From positions 124,001 through 188,000 of the forward strand of contig NZ_CP042429.1 of NCBI RefSeq assembly GCF_007970465.1: a DNA stretch of 64,000 nucleotides. The letters run 5' to 3'. How positions within the stretch are numbered: position 1 is the first letter of the stretch; each line of letters opens with the position of its first letter. This document shows positions 47,674 to 58,439 of the stretch, one piece after another. The notes beneath the pieces were generated by a model. It did not search any database. It was not told the origin of the DNA and was given only the letters and a program-made list of their open reading frames with translations. The DNA is from Corynebacterium nuruki S6-4. GTDB taxonomy: Bacteria; Actinomycetota; Actinomycetes; Mycobacteriales; Mycobacteriaceae. A program made the position numbers and the translations under genes.

Positions 47674-47712
47674 ATGACTGACCAGGCCAAGTACACCGAA
47701 GAAGGGAGGTAG
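47674..47712 (+). other. 12-codon mini reading frame before atpG
   Basis: An ATG eight bases after the atpA stop opens a frame for MTDQAKYTEEGR. It ends with a TAG inside the atpG ribosome-binding site (GGGAGG). A ribosome ending here would be positioned to start atpG at 47718. It may be a coupling device or chance. Confidence 0.3.
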
Positions 47713-47717
47713 GAACG

Positions 47718-48692
47718 ATGGCAACACTTCGCGAGCTCAAGGACCGCATCAAGTCGGTCAACTCGACGAAGAAGATCACCAAGGCGCAGGAGCTCATTGC
47801 GACCTCGAAGATCACGAAGGCACAGGCGCGGGTCTCCGCGGCCCAGCCCTACGCCGACGAGATCACCAAGGTCGTCCAGCGACTGGCGTCGGCCTCCTCC
47901 CTGGATCACCCGATGCTCGACGTGAACGCCGAGACCCGTCGGGCAGCCATCCTGGTGATCACCAGTGACCGCGGCATGTGTGGCGGCTACAACCACAACG
48001 TGCTGAAGACCACCGTGGAGCTGCGTAAGAAGCTCCAGAACGAGGGCAAGGACGTCGTCCTCTACGTCGCAGGTTCCAAGGGCGTGGACTACTTCTCCTT
48101 CCGCAGCGAACCGCTGGCGGGTGCGTGGACCGGATTCTCCCAGGATCCCGACTACGCCCTGAGCCACGATCTGCGCCACCACCTCATCGACGGCTTCACC
48201 GCCGGCCTCGACGGCACGACCCCGCCCCGCGAGGGGCTGAGCGCGCCGGAGGGCCAGGGCCTCCCGGGCTTCGACGAGCTACACGTGGTCTACACGCGCT
48301 TCCAGTCGATGCTCACCCAGACCCCGCAGGCGATCCGCATGCTGCCGATCGAGCCCCGCGTCGAGGACGACCTCGCCACCGGCGAGGACATGCTCTCCGA
48401 CGCAGGCTCCGTGGTGGCGGACTTCGACTTCGAGCCGGACCCGGACACGCTGCTCGCGCAGCTGCTGCCGCAGTACGTCTCGCGGGCGATTTTCGCACTC
48501 CTGCTGGAGTCGGCCGCCAGTGAATCCGCCGCCCGACGTACCGCCATGTCGGCGGCGACGGACAACGCGAGTGCACTGGTCAACGACCTCTCGCGCGTGG
48601 CGAACCAGATGCGCCAGGCGAAGATCACCCAGGAAATCTCAGAGATCGTCGGCGGCGTGGATGCGCTGGCCGACAGCGGAGAAAGTGACTAA
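47718..48692 (+). CDS. atpG: ATP synthase F1 subunit gamma
   Basis: This 324-residue central rotor shaft has a conserved N-terminal coiled coil (LRELKDRIKSVNSTKKITKA), the central ITSDRGMCGGYN near 75-86 and a C-terminal coil. It is longer than the E. coli subunit (287 aa) owing to a central insertion around 160-190, usual for actinobacteria. A strong GGGAGG precedes ATG 47718. atpD starts three bases after the stop. Confidence 0.96.
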   Translation: MATLRELKDRIKSVNSTKKITKAQELIATSKITKAQARVSAAQPYADEITKVVQRLASASSLDHPMLDVNAETRRAAILVITSDRGMCGGYNHNVLKTTVELRKKLQNEGKDVVLYVAGSKGVDYFSFRSEPLAGAWTGFSQDPDYALSHDLRHHLIDGFTAGLDGTTPPREGLSAPEGQGLPGFDELHVVYTRFQSMLTQTPQAIRMLPIEPRVEDDLATGEDMLSDAGSVVADFDFEPDPDTLLAQLLPQYVSRAIFALLLESAASESAARRTAMSAATDNASALVNDLSRVANQMRQAKITQEISEIVGGVDALADSGESD

Positions 48693-50144
<1,452 letters not shown>

Positions 50145-50156
50145 GGAGACACGCAC

Positions 50157-50534
50157 ATGGCTGAGATTGCCGCTGAACTGGTGGCCGTGGAGCGGAAGCT
50201 GTGGTCCGGTAAGGCCACCTCCGTCTCCGCGCAGACCACCGAGGGCGAGATCGGCGTGCTCCCCGGCCACGAGCCGCTCCTCGGCCAGCTGGTCGAGGAC
50301 GGTGTGGTCGTCATCCGGACGGTCGACGGCGAGAAGCTCGTCGCCGCCGTCCAGGGTGGTTTCATCTCCGTGTCCACGGAGAAGATCACCATCCTGGCCG
50401 ACACGGCCGTCTGGGCCTCCGAGGTCGACACCTCCGCGGCCGAGGCCGCGGAGAACCGGGCGGACGCCTCCCGGAGCGACCACGACCGGGCGGTGTCCGA
50501 ACTGCGCGCCGTCAAGCGTCTGCAGGAGCACTAG
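50157..50534 (+). CDS. atpC: ATP synthase F1 subunit epsilon
   Basis: This 125-residue regulatory subunit of the central stalk starts with an N-terminal beta-sandwich containing [16 protein letters not shown] near 32-47. The C-terminal helical part is short. It is the last gene of the operon and is followed by a strong terminator. Confidence 0.95.
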   Translation: MAEIAAELVAVERKLWSGKATSVSAQTTEGEIGVLPGHEPLLGQLVEDGVVVIRTVDGEKLVAAVQGGFISVSTEKITILADTAVWASEVDTSAAEAAENRADASRSDHDRAVSELRAVKRLQEH

Positions 50535-50580
50535 ACCGCTCCCGTCGCGCTTGCGACCCGGGCTCCCCGCGAGCCCCCTG

Positions 50581-50617
50581 ACCGGCGGCCCTCCCCACCA
50601 CGGGGAGGGCCGCCGGT
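50581..50617 (+). terminator. Intrinsic terminator of the atp operon
   Basis: A perfect 16-bp GC-rich stem (50581-50596 with 50602-50617) closes an ACCAC loop and runs into TTTCTGTATGCCTTTTT. It lies 47 bp after atpC and should fully separate the operon from downstream genes. Confidence 0.92.
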
Positions 50618-50754
50618 TTCTGTATGCCTTTTTGTCCGCACACCCCGGGCCGTTAGACTGGTCGGAAAGCTCCGGCAGGCCGGAGAGTGTGACGTCAGTG
50701 GACTCCGCGGGTGACTCCCGCCGGGGAATCGGCGACCGAGAAGGGGCGTGACTG

Positions 50755-51219
50755 GTGGTCTGGACCATCGTGGTGACCGTGGTAGTGATCGCACTGGTAT
50801 GTGCGGTGCTCATCGCCGGAGGGCGGTTCCTCACGCTCCGGAGTCGCGGTATCCTTGTGGTGGTCAGGCCCCTTCCCAGCCCGGAAGGACGGCACTGGCG
50901 CCACGGGGTTCTCGTTTACGGGGGACTGGGCGCCCGGGTGTTCCAGGTCCGGTCACTGCGCCCGCTGCCGGACATGGAGATCCACCGGCAGGGCACCGAG
51001 ATCGCCGGCCGCCGGGGGATCACCGAGTGGGAGTCCCAGTTCCTCGAGCCCGAGCTCCACGTCCTCGAGGTCACCGACGGGGGACGCCGTTTCGAGGTCG
51101 CCCTCGACGAAGCGGGGGACACCGCGCTGGTCGCCTGGCTGGAATCGGCGCCGTCGACCCGCCAGGTCCGGTCGATGAACAAGGTGGACCCGCGGCACGG
51201 TCTCGACTCCCGGTCGTGA
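50755..51219 (+). CDS. DUF2550 membrane-anchored protein
   Basis: This 154-residue protein has one N-terminal membrane helix (about 4-24) and a cytosolic or external beta-rich domain with [10 protein letters not shown] and [11 protein letters not shown]. Family DUF2550 is conserved just after atpC in mycobacteria and corynebacteria and has no known function. GTG 50755 gives the expected N-terminus. Confidence 0.88.
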   Translation: MVWTIVVTVVVIALVCAVLIAGGRFLTLRSRGILVVVRPLPSPEGRHWRHGVLVYGGLGARVFQVRSLRPLPDMEIHRQGTEIAGRRGITEWESQFLEPELHVLEVTDGGRRFEVALDEAGDTALVAWLESAPSTRQVRSMNKVDPRHGLDSRS

Positions 51220-51250
51220 CCGCCCCCGCGGCTTTGTTACGCTGTCACCC

Positions 51251-51952
51251 ATGCGAGTGCTGATCTGCCGGTGTGCCGTGGACTACGACGGGCGGCTGGA
51301 GGCGCACCTGCCCGAGGCCGACCGGCTGGTCCTGGTCAAGGCGGACGGTTCGGTGAGCATCCACGCCGATGACCGCGCCTACAAGCCGTTGAACTGGATG
51401 ACCCCGCCCTGCACCCTGCGGGAGACCACCGGGGACGACCTCACGGAGGCGGACCGGGAACTCGGCGTCCGGCAGCTGTGGACGGTGGAGAACCCGAAGA
51501 AGGAACGTCTGACGATCCGGATCTTCGAGGTGTACCAGGACGTCTCCCGGGAGCTCGGGGAGGACCCCGGCCTGGTCAAGGACGGTGTGGAGGCGCATCT
51601 GCAGGAGCTGCTGGCCGCACAGATCGAGATCCTCGGGGAGGGTTACACCCTGGTCCGGCGGGAGTACCCGACCGCGATCGGGCCGGTCGACATCCTCTCG
51701 CGCGACAGTGAGGGCGGCTCGGTCGCCGTCGAGATCAAGCGGCGCGGCGGGATCGACGGCGTGGAACAGCTGACCCGCTATGTCGAACTGCTCAACCGTG
51801 ACGAACTGCTCGCCCCGGTGCAGGGGGTGTTCGCCGCCCAGGAGATCAAGCCGCAGGCCCGGACCCTGGCCGAGGACCGCGGATTCCGCTGCGTGGTGCT
51901 GGACTACCAGGCGATGCGCGGTCTGGAACCGACCGAACTCCGGCTGTTCTGA
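51251..51952 (+). CDS. nucS: Mismatch endonuclease NucS/EndoMS
   Basis: This 233-residue RecB-like nuclease carries out non-canonical mismatch repair in actinobacteria that lack MutS/MutL. The N-terminal DNA-binding dimer domain (1-115) precedes the nuclease core with GPVDILSRD near 141 (metal-binding Asp) and AVEIKRRGG near 160 (Glu-x-Lys). The C-terminal LRLF tail is the expected sliding-clamp contact. It sits next to the DUF2550 gene as in mycobacteria. Confidence 0.95.
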   Translation: MRVLICRCAVDYDGRLEAHLPEADRLVLVKADGSVSIHADDRAYKPLNWMTPPCTLRETTGDDLTEADRELGVRQLWTVENPKKERLTIRIFEVYQDVSRELGEDPGLVKDGVEAHLQELLAAQIEILGEGYTLVRREYPTAIGPVDILSRDSEGGSVAVEIKRRGGIDGVEQLTRYVELLNRDELLAPVQGVFAAQEIKPQARTLAEDRGFRCVVLDYQAMRGLEPTELRLF

Positions 51953-51967
51953 GCGGGGGTCACAGCG

Positions 51968-52258
51968 ATGCCGCGCCACAACCGCCGCGCCACCCCGGTT
52001 CCCCGCGGGCGGCGGACCCTGCCGTCGGAGGGGTCGACGTACTGGGGGACCCGCCGGGAGACCGGTCCGGGATGGGCGATGGGGGAGACCTACCTGGTCC
52101 GCCACATGGGTGCGTCCGCGGCCCGCAAGTTCTACGTGTGCCCGGGCTGCAACCAGAACATCCCGCCCGGGGTGGCCCACATCGTCGCCTGGCCGGACAC
52201 CCACCGCGGCGGGGAGGACCGGAGGCACTGGCACACCGCGTGCTGGGACCGTCGCTAG
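51968..52258 (+). CDS. Small zinc-binding hypothetical protein
   Basis: This 96-residue basic protein has an Arg-rich N-terminus. The C-terminal half contains CPGC near 57-60 and a second pair HTAC near 89-92, arranged like a treble-clef zinc site, with several other His residues between. The start ATG lies 15 bases after nucS, suggesting co-expression. It may bind nucleic acid. I do not recognise a named family. Confidence 0.75.
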   Translation: MPRHNRRATPVPRGRRTLPSEGSTYWGTRRETGPGWAMGETYLVRHMGASAARKFYVCPGCNQNIPPGVAHIVAWPDTHRGGEDRRHWHTACWDRR

Positions 52259-52268
52259 AGTGGGGACC

Positions 52269-53207
52269 ATGACCAACCCCCAGTCGCCCCGTTCATCCCA
52301 GCCCGCCGCGCCGGACCGCTTCGCCGCCCGCGCCATCGATCTCGCCGCCGTGAAACAGGCGGCGGACCAGCGGGAGAAGGCCAGGGAGGAGGCGGCGTCC
52401 GGGGTGCCGGTGCCGGTCGCGGCGACGGTCACCGCGGAGAGCTTCGAGCAGGACCTCGTGGTCCGCTCCACCCAGGTGCCGGTCATTCTCCAGCTCGGCA
52501 GTTCCCGGGCCCAGGGATCCGACGACATGGCGGCGGACCTCGCGCGCCTGGCCGCGGAGCAGGAGGTCTCCGGGGAGATCCGGTGGGTGTTCCGTCAGGT
52601 CGACGTGGACGCCACCCCGGAGATCGCGCAGGCACTCGGCGTCCGCGCTGTCCCGACCGTCCTCGCGCTCGCCGCGGGGCGGCCGCTGACCAACTTCGAG
52701 GGCGTGCAGCCGGAGGACCAGCTCCGTCAGTTCGTCGCCGCGGTGATCCAGGCGACGGCGGGGAAGCTGCCCGGCCTGCCCGCGTCCGGTGCCGCCGCGG
52801 AGGACGCCGGGGCAGCGGACACCGCCGGTGATCCGCGCTTCACGGAGGCGGCCGAGGCGCTGGAGCGGGAGGACTACCTCGCCGCGGTGGCGGTGTACGA
52901 CCGGATCCTCGCCGACAGTCCGGAGCCGGAGGTGAAGAGCGAGGCGCAGACCGCCCGTGCCACCGCGGTGCTGCTGGGCCGGACGGCCGACGGCAGCGGC
53001 GACGAGGTCGACGAGATGCTGCTCGCCGGTCAGCGGACCGACGCCTTCGACACCCTCATCGGCCAACTGCAGGGTGCGGTGACCGGGGGACGGACCGACG
53101 AACGGGACGCCCTGCGCGACCGGCTGCTCGACCTGTTCTCCCTCTACGACCCGGCGGACCCGACGGTCATCGACGCCCGTACCCGTATGGCCAGCGCCCT
53201 GTTCTGA
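52269..53207 (+). CDS. Thioredoxin-fold protein with TPR-like tail (YbbN type)
   Basis: This 312-residue protein has a disordered start, a thioredoxin domain at about 60-165 and a helical C-terminus (about 190-312) of the type that binds partners in E. coli YbbN/CnoX. The redox CxxC is absent: the site reads LGSSRAQGSDD, so it is a chaperone or scaffold rather than a reductase. The cis-Pro motif AVPTVLAL near 126 is kept. It is the counterpart of a mycobacterial thioredoxin-like gene near nucS (Rv1324, from memory). Confidence 0.88.
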   Translation: MTNPQSPRSSQPAAPDRFAARAIDLAAVKQAADQREKAREEAASGVPVPVAATVTAESFEQDLVVRSTQVPVILQLGSSRAQGSDDMAADLARLAAEQEVSGEIRWVFRQVDVDATPEIAQALGVRAVPTVLALAAGRPLTNFEGVQPEDQLRQFVAAVIQATAGKLPGLPASGAAAEDAGAADTAGDPRFTEAAEALEREDYLAAVAVYDRILADSPEPEVKSEAQTARATAVLLGRTADGSGDEVDEMLLAGQRTDAFDTLIGQLQGAVTGGRTDERDALRDRLLDLFSLYDPADPTVIDARTRMASALF

Positions 53208-53222
53208 CCCCGACAACCTAGA

Positions 53223-54104
53223 ATGCGTGCTGTGGACAACAAACTGATCTCCGCCCCCGCGACCGCCGAGACGTGGCAGGAGGATCTCGTTCTCGACCTG
53301 CGGGATGTTTCGGTCCGGCGCGGTGGGCGTGCCCTCGTCTCCCACGTGACCTGGCAGGTCGAGGAGGATGAACGGTGGGTGGTCATCGGCCCGAACGGGG
53401 CGGGGAAGACCACCCTGATGAGCATCGCCGCGGCCACCCTGTACCCGTCCGAGGGCACCGCGACGATCGTGGGCCAGGAACTGGGCAGGACCGACGTCCG
53501 GGAGATCCGGACCTCGGTGGGGGTGACCTCCTCCGCCCTGGCCCACCGTATCCCGTCCCATGAGACGGTCAGTGACCTGGTGATCTCCGCCGGCTACGAC
53601 GTGCTGGGCCGGTGGCGCGAGGAGTACGACGCGGCGGACCGGGAGCAGGCCGTCGCGATGCTCGAGGAGGTCGGTGCGATGCATCTGGCGGACCAGGAGT
53701 GGGGCACCCTCAGCGAGGGTGAACGCAAGCGGGTGCTCATCGCGCGCGCGCTGATGACCGACCCCGAACTGCTGCTGCTCGACGAGCCCGGTGCGGGGCT
53801 GGATCTCGGCGGCCGGGAGGACCTCGTGACCCTGCTCGGCGATCTGGCCGTGGACCCGGACGCCCCGGCGATGGTCATGGTGACCCACCATGTCGAGGAG
53901 ATCCCGCAGGGATTCACCCACGGTCTCATCCTCGACGAGGGCGAGGTGGTGGCCATGGGGCTGCTCTCCGACGTGATGACCGCGGAGAATCTCACCCGCG
54001 CGTACCACCAGCCGATCGCCCTGACCGTCGACGACGGACGCTACTTCGCCCGCCGGGCCCGCCGCGGCGGGGACCACCGGGCCGGGCGTACGGACCGTGG
54101 CTAG
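53223..54104 (+). CDS. ABC transporter-type ATPase
   Basis: This 293-residue single nucleotide-binding domain has Walker A GPNGAGKTT near 58, signature LSEGERKRV near 164 and Walker B LLLLDEPGAGLD near 183. The H-loop is in VTHHVEEIP near 222. No membrane partner is adjacent, so it may use one elsewhere or serve a non-transport role, as in the YlbN/ModF-like group. The first ATG is used; GTG 53232 is possible. Confidence 0.88.
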   Translation: MRAVDNKLISAPATAETWQEDLVLDLRDVSVRRGGRALVSHVTWQVEEDERWVVIGPNGAGKTTLMSIAAATLYPSEGTATIVGQELGRTDVREIRTSVGVTSSALAHRIPSHETVSDLVISAGYDVLGRWREEYDAADREQAVAMLEEVGAMHLADQEWGTLSEGERKRVLIARALMTDPELLLLDEPGAGLDLGGREDLVTLLGDLAVDPDAPAMVMVTHHVEEIPQGFTHGLILDEGEVVAMGLLSDVMTAENLTRAYHQPIALTVDDGRYFARRARRGGDHRAGRTDRG

Positions 54105-54114
54105 AGTGGACGGC

Positions 54115-55011
54115 ATGGCTGACAGCGCGGACGAGAAGAAGCCGGTGACGCCGCGTCACTCATCGACGGTGATGCTGCTCCGGGACACGCTCAGCGGACC
54201 GGAGGTCTATGTGCAGGAGCGGGCCAGCACCATGGCCTTCTGCGCGGAGATGACCGTCTTCCCCGGCGGCGGGGTCGACTCCCGTGACATGCCGGGGGAC
54301 GTCGACGGAGACGGGCAGCCGTCACCGGAGATCCGGTGGCAGGGCCAGTCCACGACGTGGTGGGCCGAGCGGCTCGCGACCACACCCGAGATCGCCCGCG
54401 CGCTGGTCTGCGCGGCGGTCCGTGAGACCTTCGAGGAATCCGGGACGCTGCTCGCCGCCCACGCCGACGGGTCGCCGGTGACGGACACCACCCCCTACCT
54501 GTCGCAGCGGGCGGACCTGGAGCACCACCGCCTCGCCTTCACCGACTTCATGGACCAGCACGATCTCACGCTGCGCAGTGACCTGCTGCGGCCGTGGGCG
54601 AACTGGGTGACCCCGGAATCCCAGCCGATCCGCTATGACACGGCCTTCTTCGTCGCCGCGATGCCCAAGGGGCAGCAGGCCCACGGTGATACGCGGGAGG
54701 CGACCTCGACCGGCTGGTTCCGCCCGGGCACGCTGCTCGACGGCTGGCGCAACCGGAAGATCAACCTCATGCCCCCGACCTGGGCACAGCTGCGGATGCT
54801 CGACACGTTCCGCACCGTCCGCGAGGTGATGGAGTTCGCGGCCGGGGTGAAGGTCGACCCGGTGACCGAGGAACCGGTCGACGTCCCCTACATGGCCGAG
54901 TACTATCTGCTGGAGACCCGGATGTACGGCTACCCGGAGCGGGTCTTCGCCCCCGGGATGAAGTTCGCCGTGGACCCGGACGATCTGCCGCGGCACCCCT
55001 ACGAGGGCTGA
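54115..55011 (+). CDS. Nudix hydrolase
   Basis: This 298-residue hydrolase is of the large NUDT7/19-like class. The Nudix box is split by an insertion: FPGGGVD near 45 and RETFEESG near 103. The substrate (CoA derivative, NDP-sugar or similar) is not known. ATG 54115 is preferred over GTG 54097, which overlaps the preceding gene. Confidence 0.86.
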   Translation: MADSADEKKPVTPRHSSTVMLLRDTLSGPEVYVQERASTMAFCAEMTVFPGGGVDSRDMPGDVDGDGQPSPEIRWQGQSTTWWAERLATTPEIARALVCAAVRETFEESGTLLAAHADGSPVTDTTPYLSQRADLEHHRLAFTDFMDQHDLTLRSDLLRPWANWVTPESQPIRYDTAFFVAAMPKGQQAHGDTREATSTGWFRPGTLLDGWRNRKINLMPPTWAQLRMLDTFRTVREVMEFAAGVKVDPVTEEPVDVPYMAEYYLLETRMYGYPERVFAPGMKFAVDPDDLPRHPYEG

Positions 55012-55022
55012 GCGGGACCACT

Positions 55023-56273
55023 GTGGCTTTCTCCGTCGACGACGTCGCCTGGTTGACGTCGCATCCGGACGCCGTCGTCGCGGCGTCCGGTCTCAGTTTC
55101 TCCGCCGCGGACACGGTGCGGGACACCGCCACCCTGCGTGACGCCTACGGCGACCGGGCGCGGGTGCTCGCTGAACTGGTGACCGCCCGGCGCCGGGGCA
55201 AGGTCCCGGCCGACTGGCTGGTGTGCTCCGACTCGGCGCAGCAGGCGACCCCGGCGGCCGTCGCGGCGGTCCGCGCCCGGCATCTCGCGGCGGTGGCACC
55301 GGGCGCGGTGGTCTTCGACGCGACCTGCTCGGTGGGGACCGAGCTGGCGCACCTGGCTGACCCGGCGTGGGGGTTCGGCCTCGTCGCCGGCGGCGACCTG
55401 GATCCGGCGCGCCTGGCGATGGCCCACCACAATCTGCCGGAGATTCCGCTGGTGCGGGCGGACGCGACCCGGCCTGCGGTGCGCGCCGATGTCGTCGTCG
55501 CCGATCCCGCCCGCCGGACGGCCCGGGGCCGGATCCGGGACCCGAAGGATCTCATTCCGCCGCTGCCGGACCTGCTCGAGGCCTGGCGTACCGTCCGGGG
55601 GCCGGGTGGCGGTCCCACCGGAACCGCGGTGAAGTGTGCCCCGGGCATCGACTACTCGGAGTGGGAGGGGCAGGTCGACATCGTCAGCCTGGCCGGCTCC
55701 TCTGGCGCCGGCGGGGGAGTGAAGGAGGCGTGCCTCTATTCCCCGGGACTGTCGGTGGTCGACCGTCGTGCCGTGGTGGTGGGGCAGGACCGTACCGTCG
55801 AGCTGACGTCCGCGGATGCGGAGTCCGACGCGGTGGCCCCGGTCGGCCGCTACATCCTGGACCCGGACGGGGCGGTGGTGCGCGCCGGGCTGGTGACGCA
55901 GTATGCGGCGGCGTTGGGCTGGTGGCGGCTCGACCCGCACATCGCCTACCTGTCCGGCGACACGGTCCCGGCGCCGGCGGACATGGTGCCGGGTCAGCGG
56001 GTCTTCGAGGTGGTGGACACGGTGCCGCTGAAGAAGCTGAAGGCGGCGCTCGCCGCGGCGACGGCGGGGCTGTCCGCGGCGGAGACCGGTGGCCGGGGTG
56101 CGACGAGCCTGGAGATCCTGGTGCGCGGGGCGGACGTGGACCCCGATGCACTGCGGAAGAAGATGCGGCCGGTCCTGACCCGTGGGGGTGGTGGATCGCT
56201 GACCGTCGTGATCGCGAGGATCGGACGGTCCCCGGTCGCGGTCGTGACCCGGCAGGTACACCCGCGGGGGTAG
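55023..56273 (+). CDS. Class I SAM methyltransferase with THUMP-like domain
   Basis: This 416-residue protein has an N-terminal helical part and a Rossmann methyltransferase domain with FDATCSVGTEL near 99. VVADPARRTARGR near 158 is the likely catalytic loop. The C-terminal domain, with FEVVDTVPLKKLK near 327, is of the THUMP-like kind seen in RNA-modifying enzymes. An RNA substrate is inferred. GTG 55023 starts 11 bases after the Nudix gene. Confidence 0.86.
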   Translation: MAFSVDDVAWLTSHPDAVVAASGLSFSAADTVRDTATLRDAYGDRARVLAELVTARRRGKVPADWLVCSDSAQQATPAAVAAVRARHLAAVAPGAVVFDATCSVGTELAHLADPAWGFGLVAGGDLDPARLAMAHHNLPEIPLVRADATRPAVRADVVVADPARRTARGRIRDPKDLIPPLPDLLEAWRTVRGPGGGPTGTAVKCAPGIDYSEWEGQVDIVSLAGSSGAGGGVKEACLYSPGLSVVDRRAVVVGQDRTVELTSADAESDAVAPVGRYILDPDGAVVRAGLVTQYAAALGWWRLDPHIAYLSGDTVPAPADMVPGQRVFEVVDTVPLKKLKAALAAATAGLSAAETGGRGATSLEILVRGADVDPDALRKKMRPVLTRGGGGSLTVVIARIGRSPVAVVTRQVHPRG

Positions 56274-56274
56274 T

Positions 56275-56292
56275 GATAAAAATATTTTTATC
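56275..56292. promoter_or_regulatory. 18-bp AT-core palindrome before etfB
   Basis: The 18-bp sequence is a perfect palindrome with 16 A/T bases, in a very GC-rich genome, directly after the methyltransferase stop and 153 bp before etfB. A second inverted repeat GTTTC/GAAAC (56338-56354) lies closer to the gene. It may be a repressor operator, an UP-type element or a transcript end. Confidence 0.6.
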
Positions 56293-56445
56293 TTGGGTCG
56301 TCGGGAAACGTGCAGGTTATCGCGGTCATGATACGGTGTTTCGCTAGGTGAAACGAGCTGGATTCCGGGGTGTGCCCTGCGTCACGCCGCTGCGAATGTA
56401 GACTGACCACCGAGAAATCGCACCCTACGGCAGGAAGGCCAACGA

Positions 56446-57234
56446 ATGTCGAACATCGTGGTTCTGGTCAAGCAGGTGCCGGACACCTACTCCGAGCGCA
56501 AGCTGACCGATGACGACTTCACTCTCGACCGGGAGGGCGCAGACGCCATCCTCGACGAGATCAACGAGAACGCCGTCGAGGCGGCGCTGCAGCTCAGGGA
56601 AGCCGACGGATCCCGCAACATCGTCGTCATCTCCGTCGGTCCCGAGCGCGCCACGGAGGCACTGCGCAAGGCCCTCTCCCTCGGCGCCGACGAGGCCATC
56701 CTCGTCACCGACGAGGCGCTCGCCGGTTCCGACGCACTGGGCACCGCCTGGACCCTGTCCAACGCGCTGAACCTCGTCGACGACATCGAGCTCATCATCA
56801 CCGGTAACGCCTCCACCGACGGTGGCGCCGGCGCGGTCCCCGGACTGCTCTCCGAGTACCGCCAGATCCCCGCCCTGACCCACCTGCGCAGCCTCGAGGT
56901 CACCGCGGACAAGGTCTCCGGCGAGCGGGTCACCGAGGACGGCGTGTTCACCGTCGAGGCCCCGAAGCCGGCCATCGTCTCCGTCACGGAGAAGGCCAAC
57001 ACCCCCCGCTTCGCCGTCTTCAAGGGCATCATGGCCGCGAAGAAGAAGAAGATCCGCGAGGTCTCCATCGCCGAGATCGGCGTCGACCCGGCCAACGTCG
57101 GCCTCGCCGCCGCCGCGACCCGCGTCACCGCCTCCAACCCGAAGCCGGCCAAGACCGCCGGTGAGATGGTCACCGACGAGGGTGACGGCGGCGTGAAGCT
57201 CGTCGAGTTCCTCGTCAACAACAAGCTCGTCTAG
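56446..57234 (+). CDS. etfB: Electron transfer flavoprotein subunit beta
   Basis: This 262-residue subunit binds AMP and partners EtfA to carry electrons from acyl-CoA dehydrogenases to the membrane quinone pool. VLVKQVPDTYSERKL at the start and GNASTDGGAGAVP near 121 are family motifs, and the recognition loop is near 195. AGGAAGG precedes the ATG. etfA follows after 51 bp. Confidence 0.96.
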   Translation: MSNIVVLVKQVPDTYSERKLTDDDFTLDREGADAILDEINENAVEAALQLREADGSRNIVVISVGPERATEALRKALSLGADEAILVTDEALAGSDALGTAWTLSNALNLVDDIELIITGNASTDGGAGAVPGLLSEYRQIPALTHLRSLEVTADKVSGERVTEDGVFTVEAPKPAIVSVTEKANTPRFAVFKGIMAAKKKKIREVSIAEIGVDPANVGLAAAATRVTASNPKPAKTAGEMVTDEGDGGVKLVEFLVNNKLV

Positions 57235-57285
57235 GCCCACCCGAGCACTGCGAGAACAACCACCTTCCGAAAGGACTTTCCAGCC

Positions 57286-58239
57286 ATGACCAATGTCCTG
57301 GTCCTCGTTGAGCACACGCAGGGTGAGCTGAAGAACGCCACCCGCGAGCTCATCACCGCCGCCCGCGTCTTCGGTACCGTCGGTGCCGTCGTCGTCGGCG
57401 CCCCCGGCACCTCCGAGAAGCTGCAGCCCGCCCTGGCCGCCGCCGGCGCCGAGACCGTCTACGCCGCCGAGGCCGACTTCGCCGACAACCACGTCGTCAC
57501 CCCCTCGGTGGACGCCGTCTCCGGCCTGGCCGCCCAGTTCCAGGTGCCGGTCATCATCTCCGCCTCCGCCGCCGGCAACGAGATCGCCGGCCGCGTCGGC
57601 GCCCGGGTCGCCTCCGGTGTGCTCTACGACCAGATCGAGATCAACGCCGACCGCAGCGCGAAGGGCTCGATCTTCGGTGGCGACTTCACCACCGAGAACA
57701 CCGTCGGTGGCGCCGCACCGGTCTACACCCTGCGCTCCGGCGCCGTCGACCCGGTCGAGCAGGCCGCCGCCGGCACCGTGCAGCCCGTCGAACTCCCGGC
57801 TCCGGGCCCGACCGCCGTGACCGTCACCAACTTCGCGCCGGCCGAGCAGGCCGACCGCCCCGAGCTCACCGAGGCGAAGATCATCGTCTCCGGTGGCCGT
57901 GGTGTCGCCGGTCCGGAAGGCTTCCACGACGTCGTCGAGCCGCTCGCCGACGTCCTCGGTGCCGCCGTCGGTGCCTCCCGTGCCGCGGTCGACGCCGACT
58001 ACTACCCGGGCAAGTTCCAGGTCGGCCAGACCGGTAAGACGGTCTCCCCGAACCTGTACATCGCCCTCGGCATCTCCGGCGCCATCCAGCACAAGGCCGG
58101 TATGCAGACCTCCAAGACCATCGTCGCCGTCAACAAGGACGAGGAGGCCGGCATCTTCGAGATCACCGACTTCGGCGTCGTCGGTGACCTGTTCAAGGTC
58201 GCCCCGCAGGCCACCGAGGAGCTCAAGAAGCGCCAGTAG
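57286..58239 (+). CDS. etfA: Electron transfer flavoprotein subunit alpha
   Basis: This 317-residue FAD-binding subunit of ETF has, in its C-terminal domain, [13 protein letters not shown] near 203, [10 protein letters not shown] near 226, the FAD loop [12 protein letters not shown] near 243 and IQHKAGM near 267. AAAGGA precedes the ATG. It forms a heterodimer with EtfB. Confidence 0.96.
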   Translation: MTNVLVLVEHTQGELKNATRELITAARVFGTVGAVVVGAPGTSEKLQPALAAAGAETVYAAEADFADNHVVTPSVDAVSGLAAQFQVPVIISASAAGNEIAGRVGARVASGVLYDQIEINADRSAKGSIFGGDFTTENTVGGAAPVYTLRSGAVDPVEQAAAGTVQPVELPAPGPTAVTVTNFAPAEQADRPELTEAKIIVSGGRGVAGPEGFHDVVEPLADVLGAAVGASRAAVDADYYPGKFQVGQTGKTVSPNLYIALGISGAIQHKAGMQTSKTIVAVNKDEEAGIFEITDFGVVGDLFKVAPQATEELKKRQ

Positions 58240-58346
58240 GTGTGTTCCGCCCGTCGCGGCGGAAACTGCAGGTGAACACCGGTCAATTACCGGGAGACAC
58301 CGCACGGTAGAATGGACGGCGATAACCGTCCGTGACCACCGGACCA

Positions 58347-58378
58347 CAGGGTCCGCACCCGGTCGGGTGCGGACCCTG
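58347..58378 (+). terminator. Hairpin after etfA / antiporter leader
   Basis: A perfect 14-bp stem (58347-58360 with 58365-58378) closes a GGTC loop and is followed by a T-rich but interrupted stretch. It lies 108 bp beyond etfA and probably ends that transcript. A TAGAAT box (58308) upstream would instead place it inside the leader of the antiporter mRNA. Confidence 0.6.
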
Positions 58379-58439
58379 CGGTTGTCTCTGCACCATCCCC
58401 GCCCGTCGTCGTCCCGTCCCCGGAAGGACCCCCGCCTCA

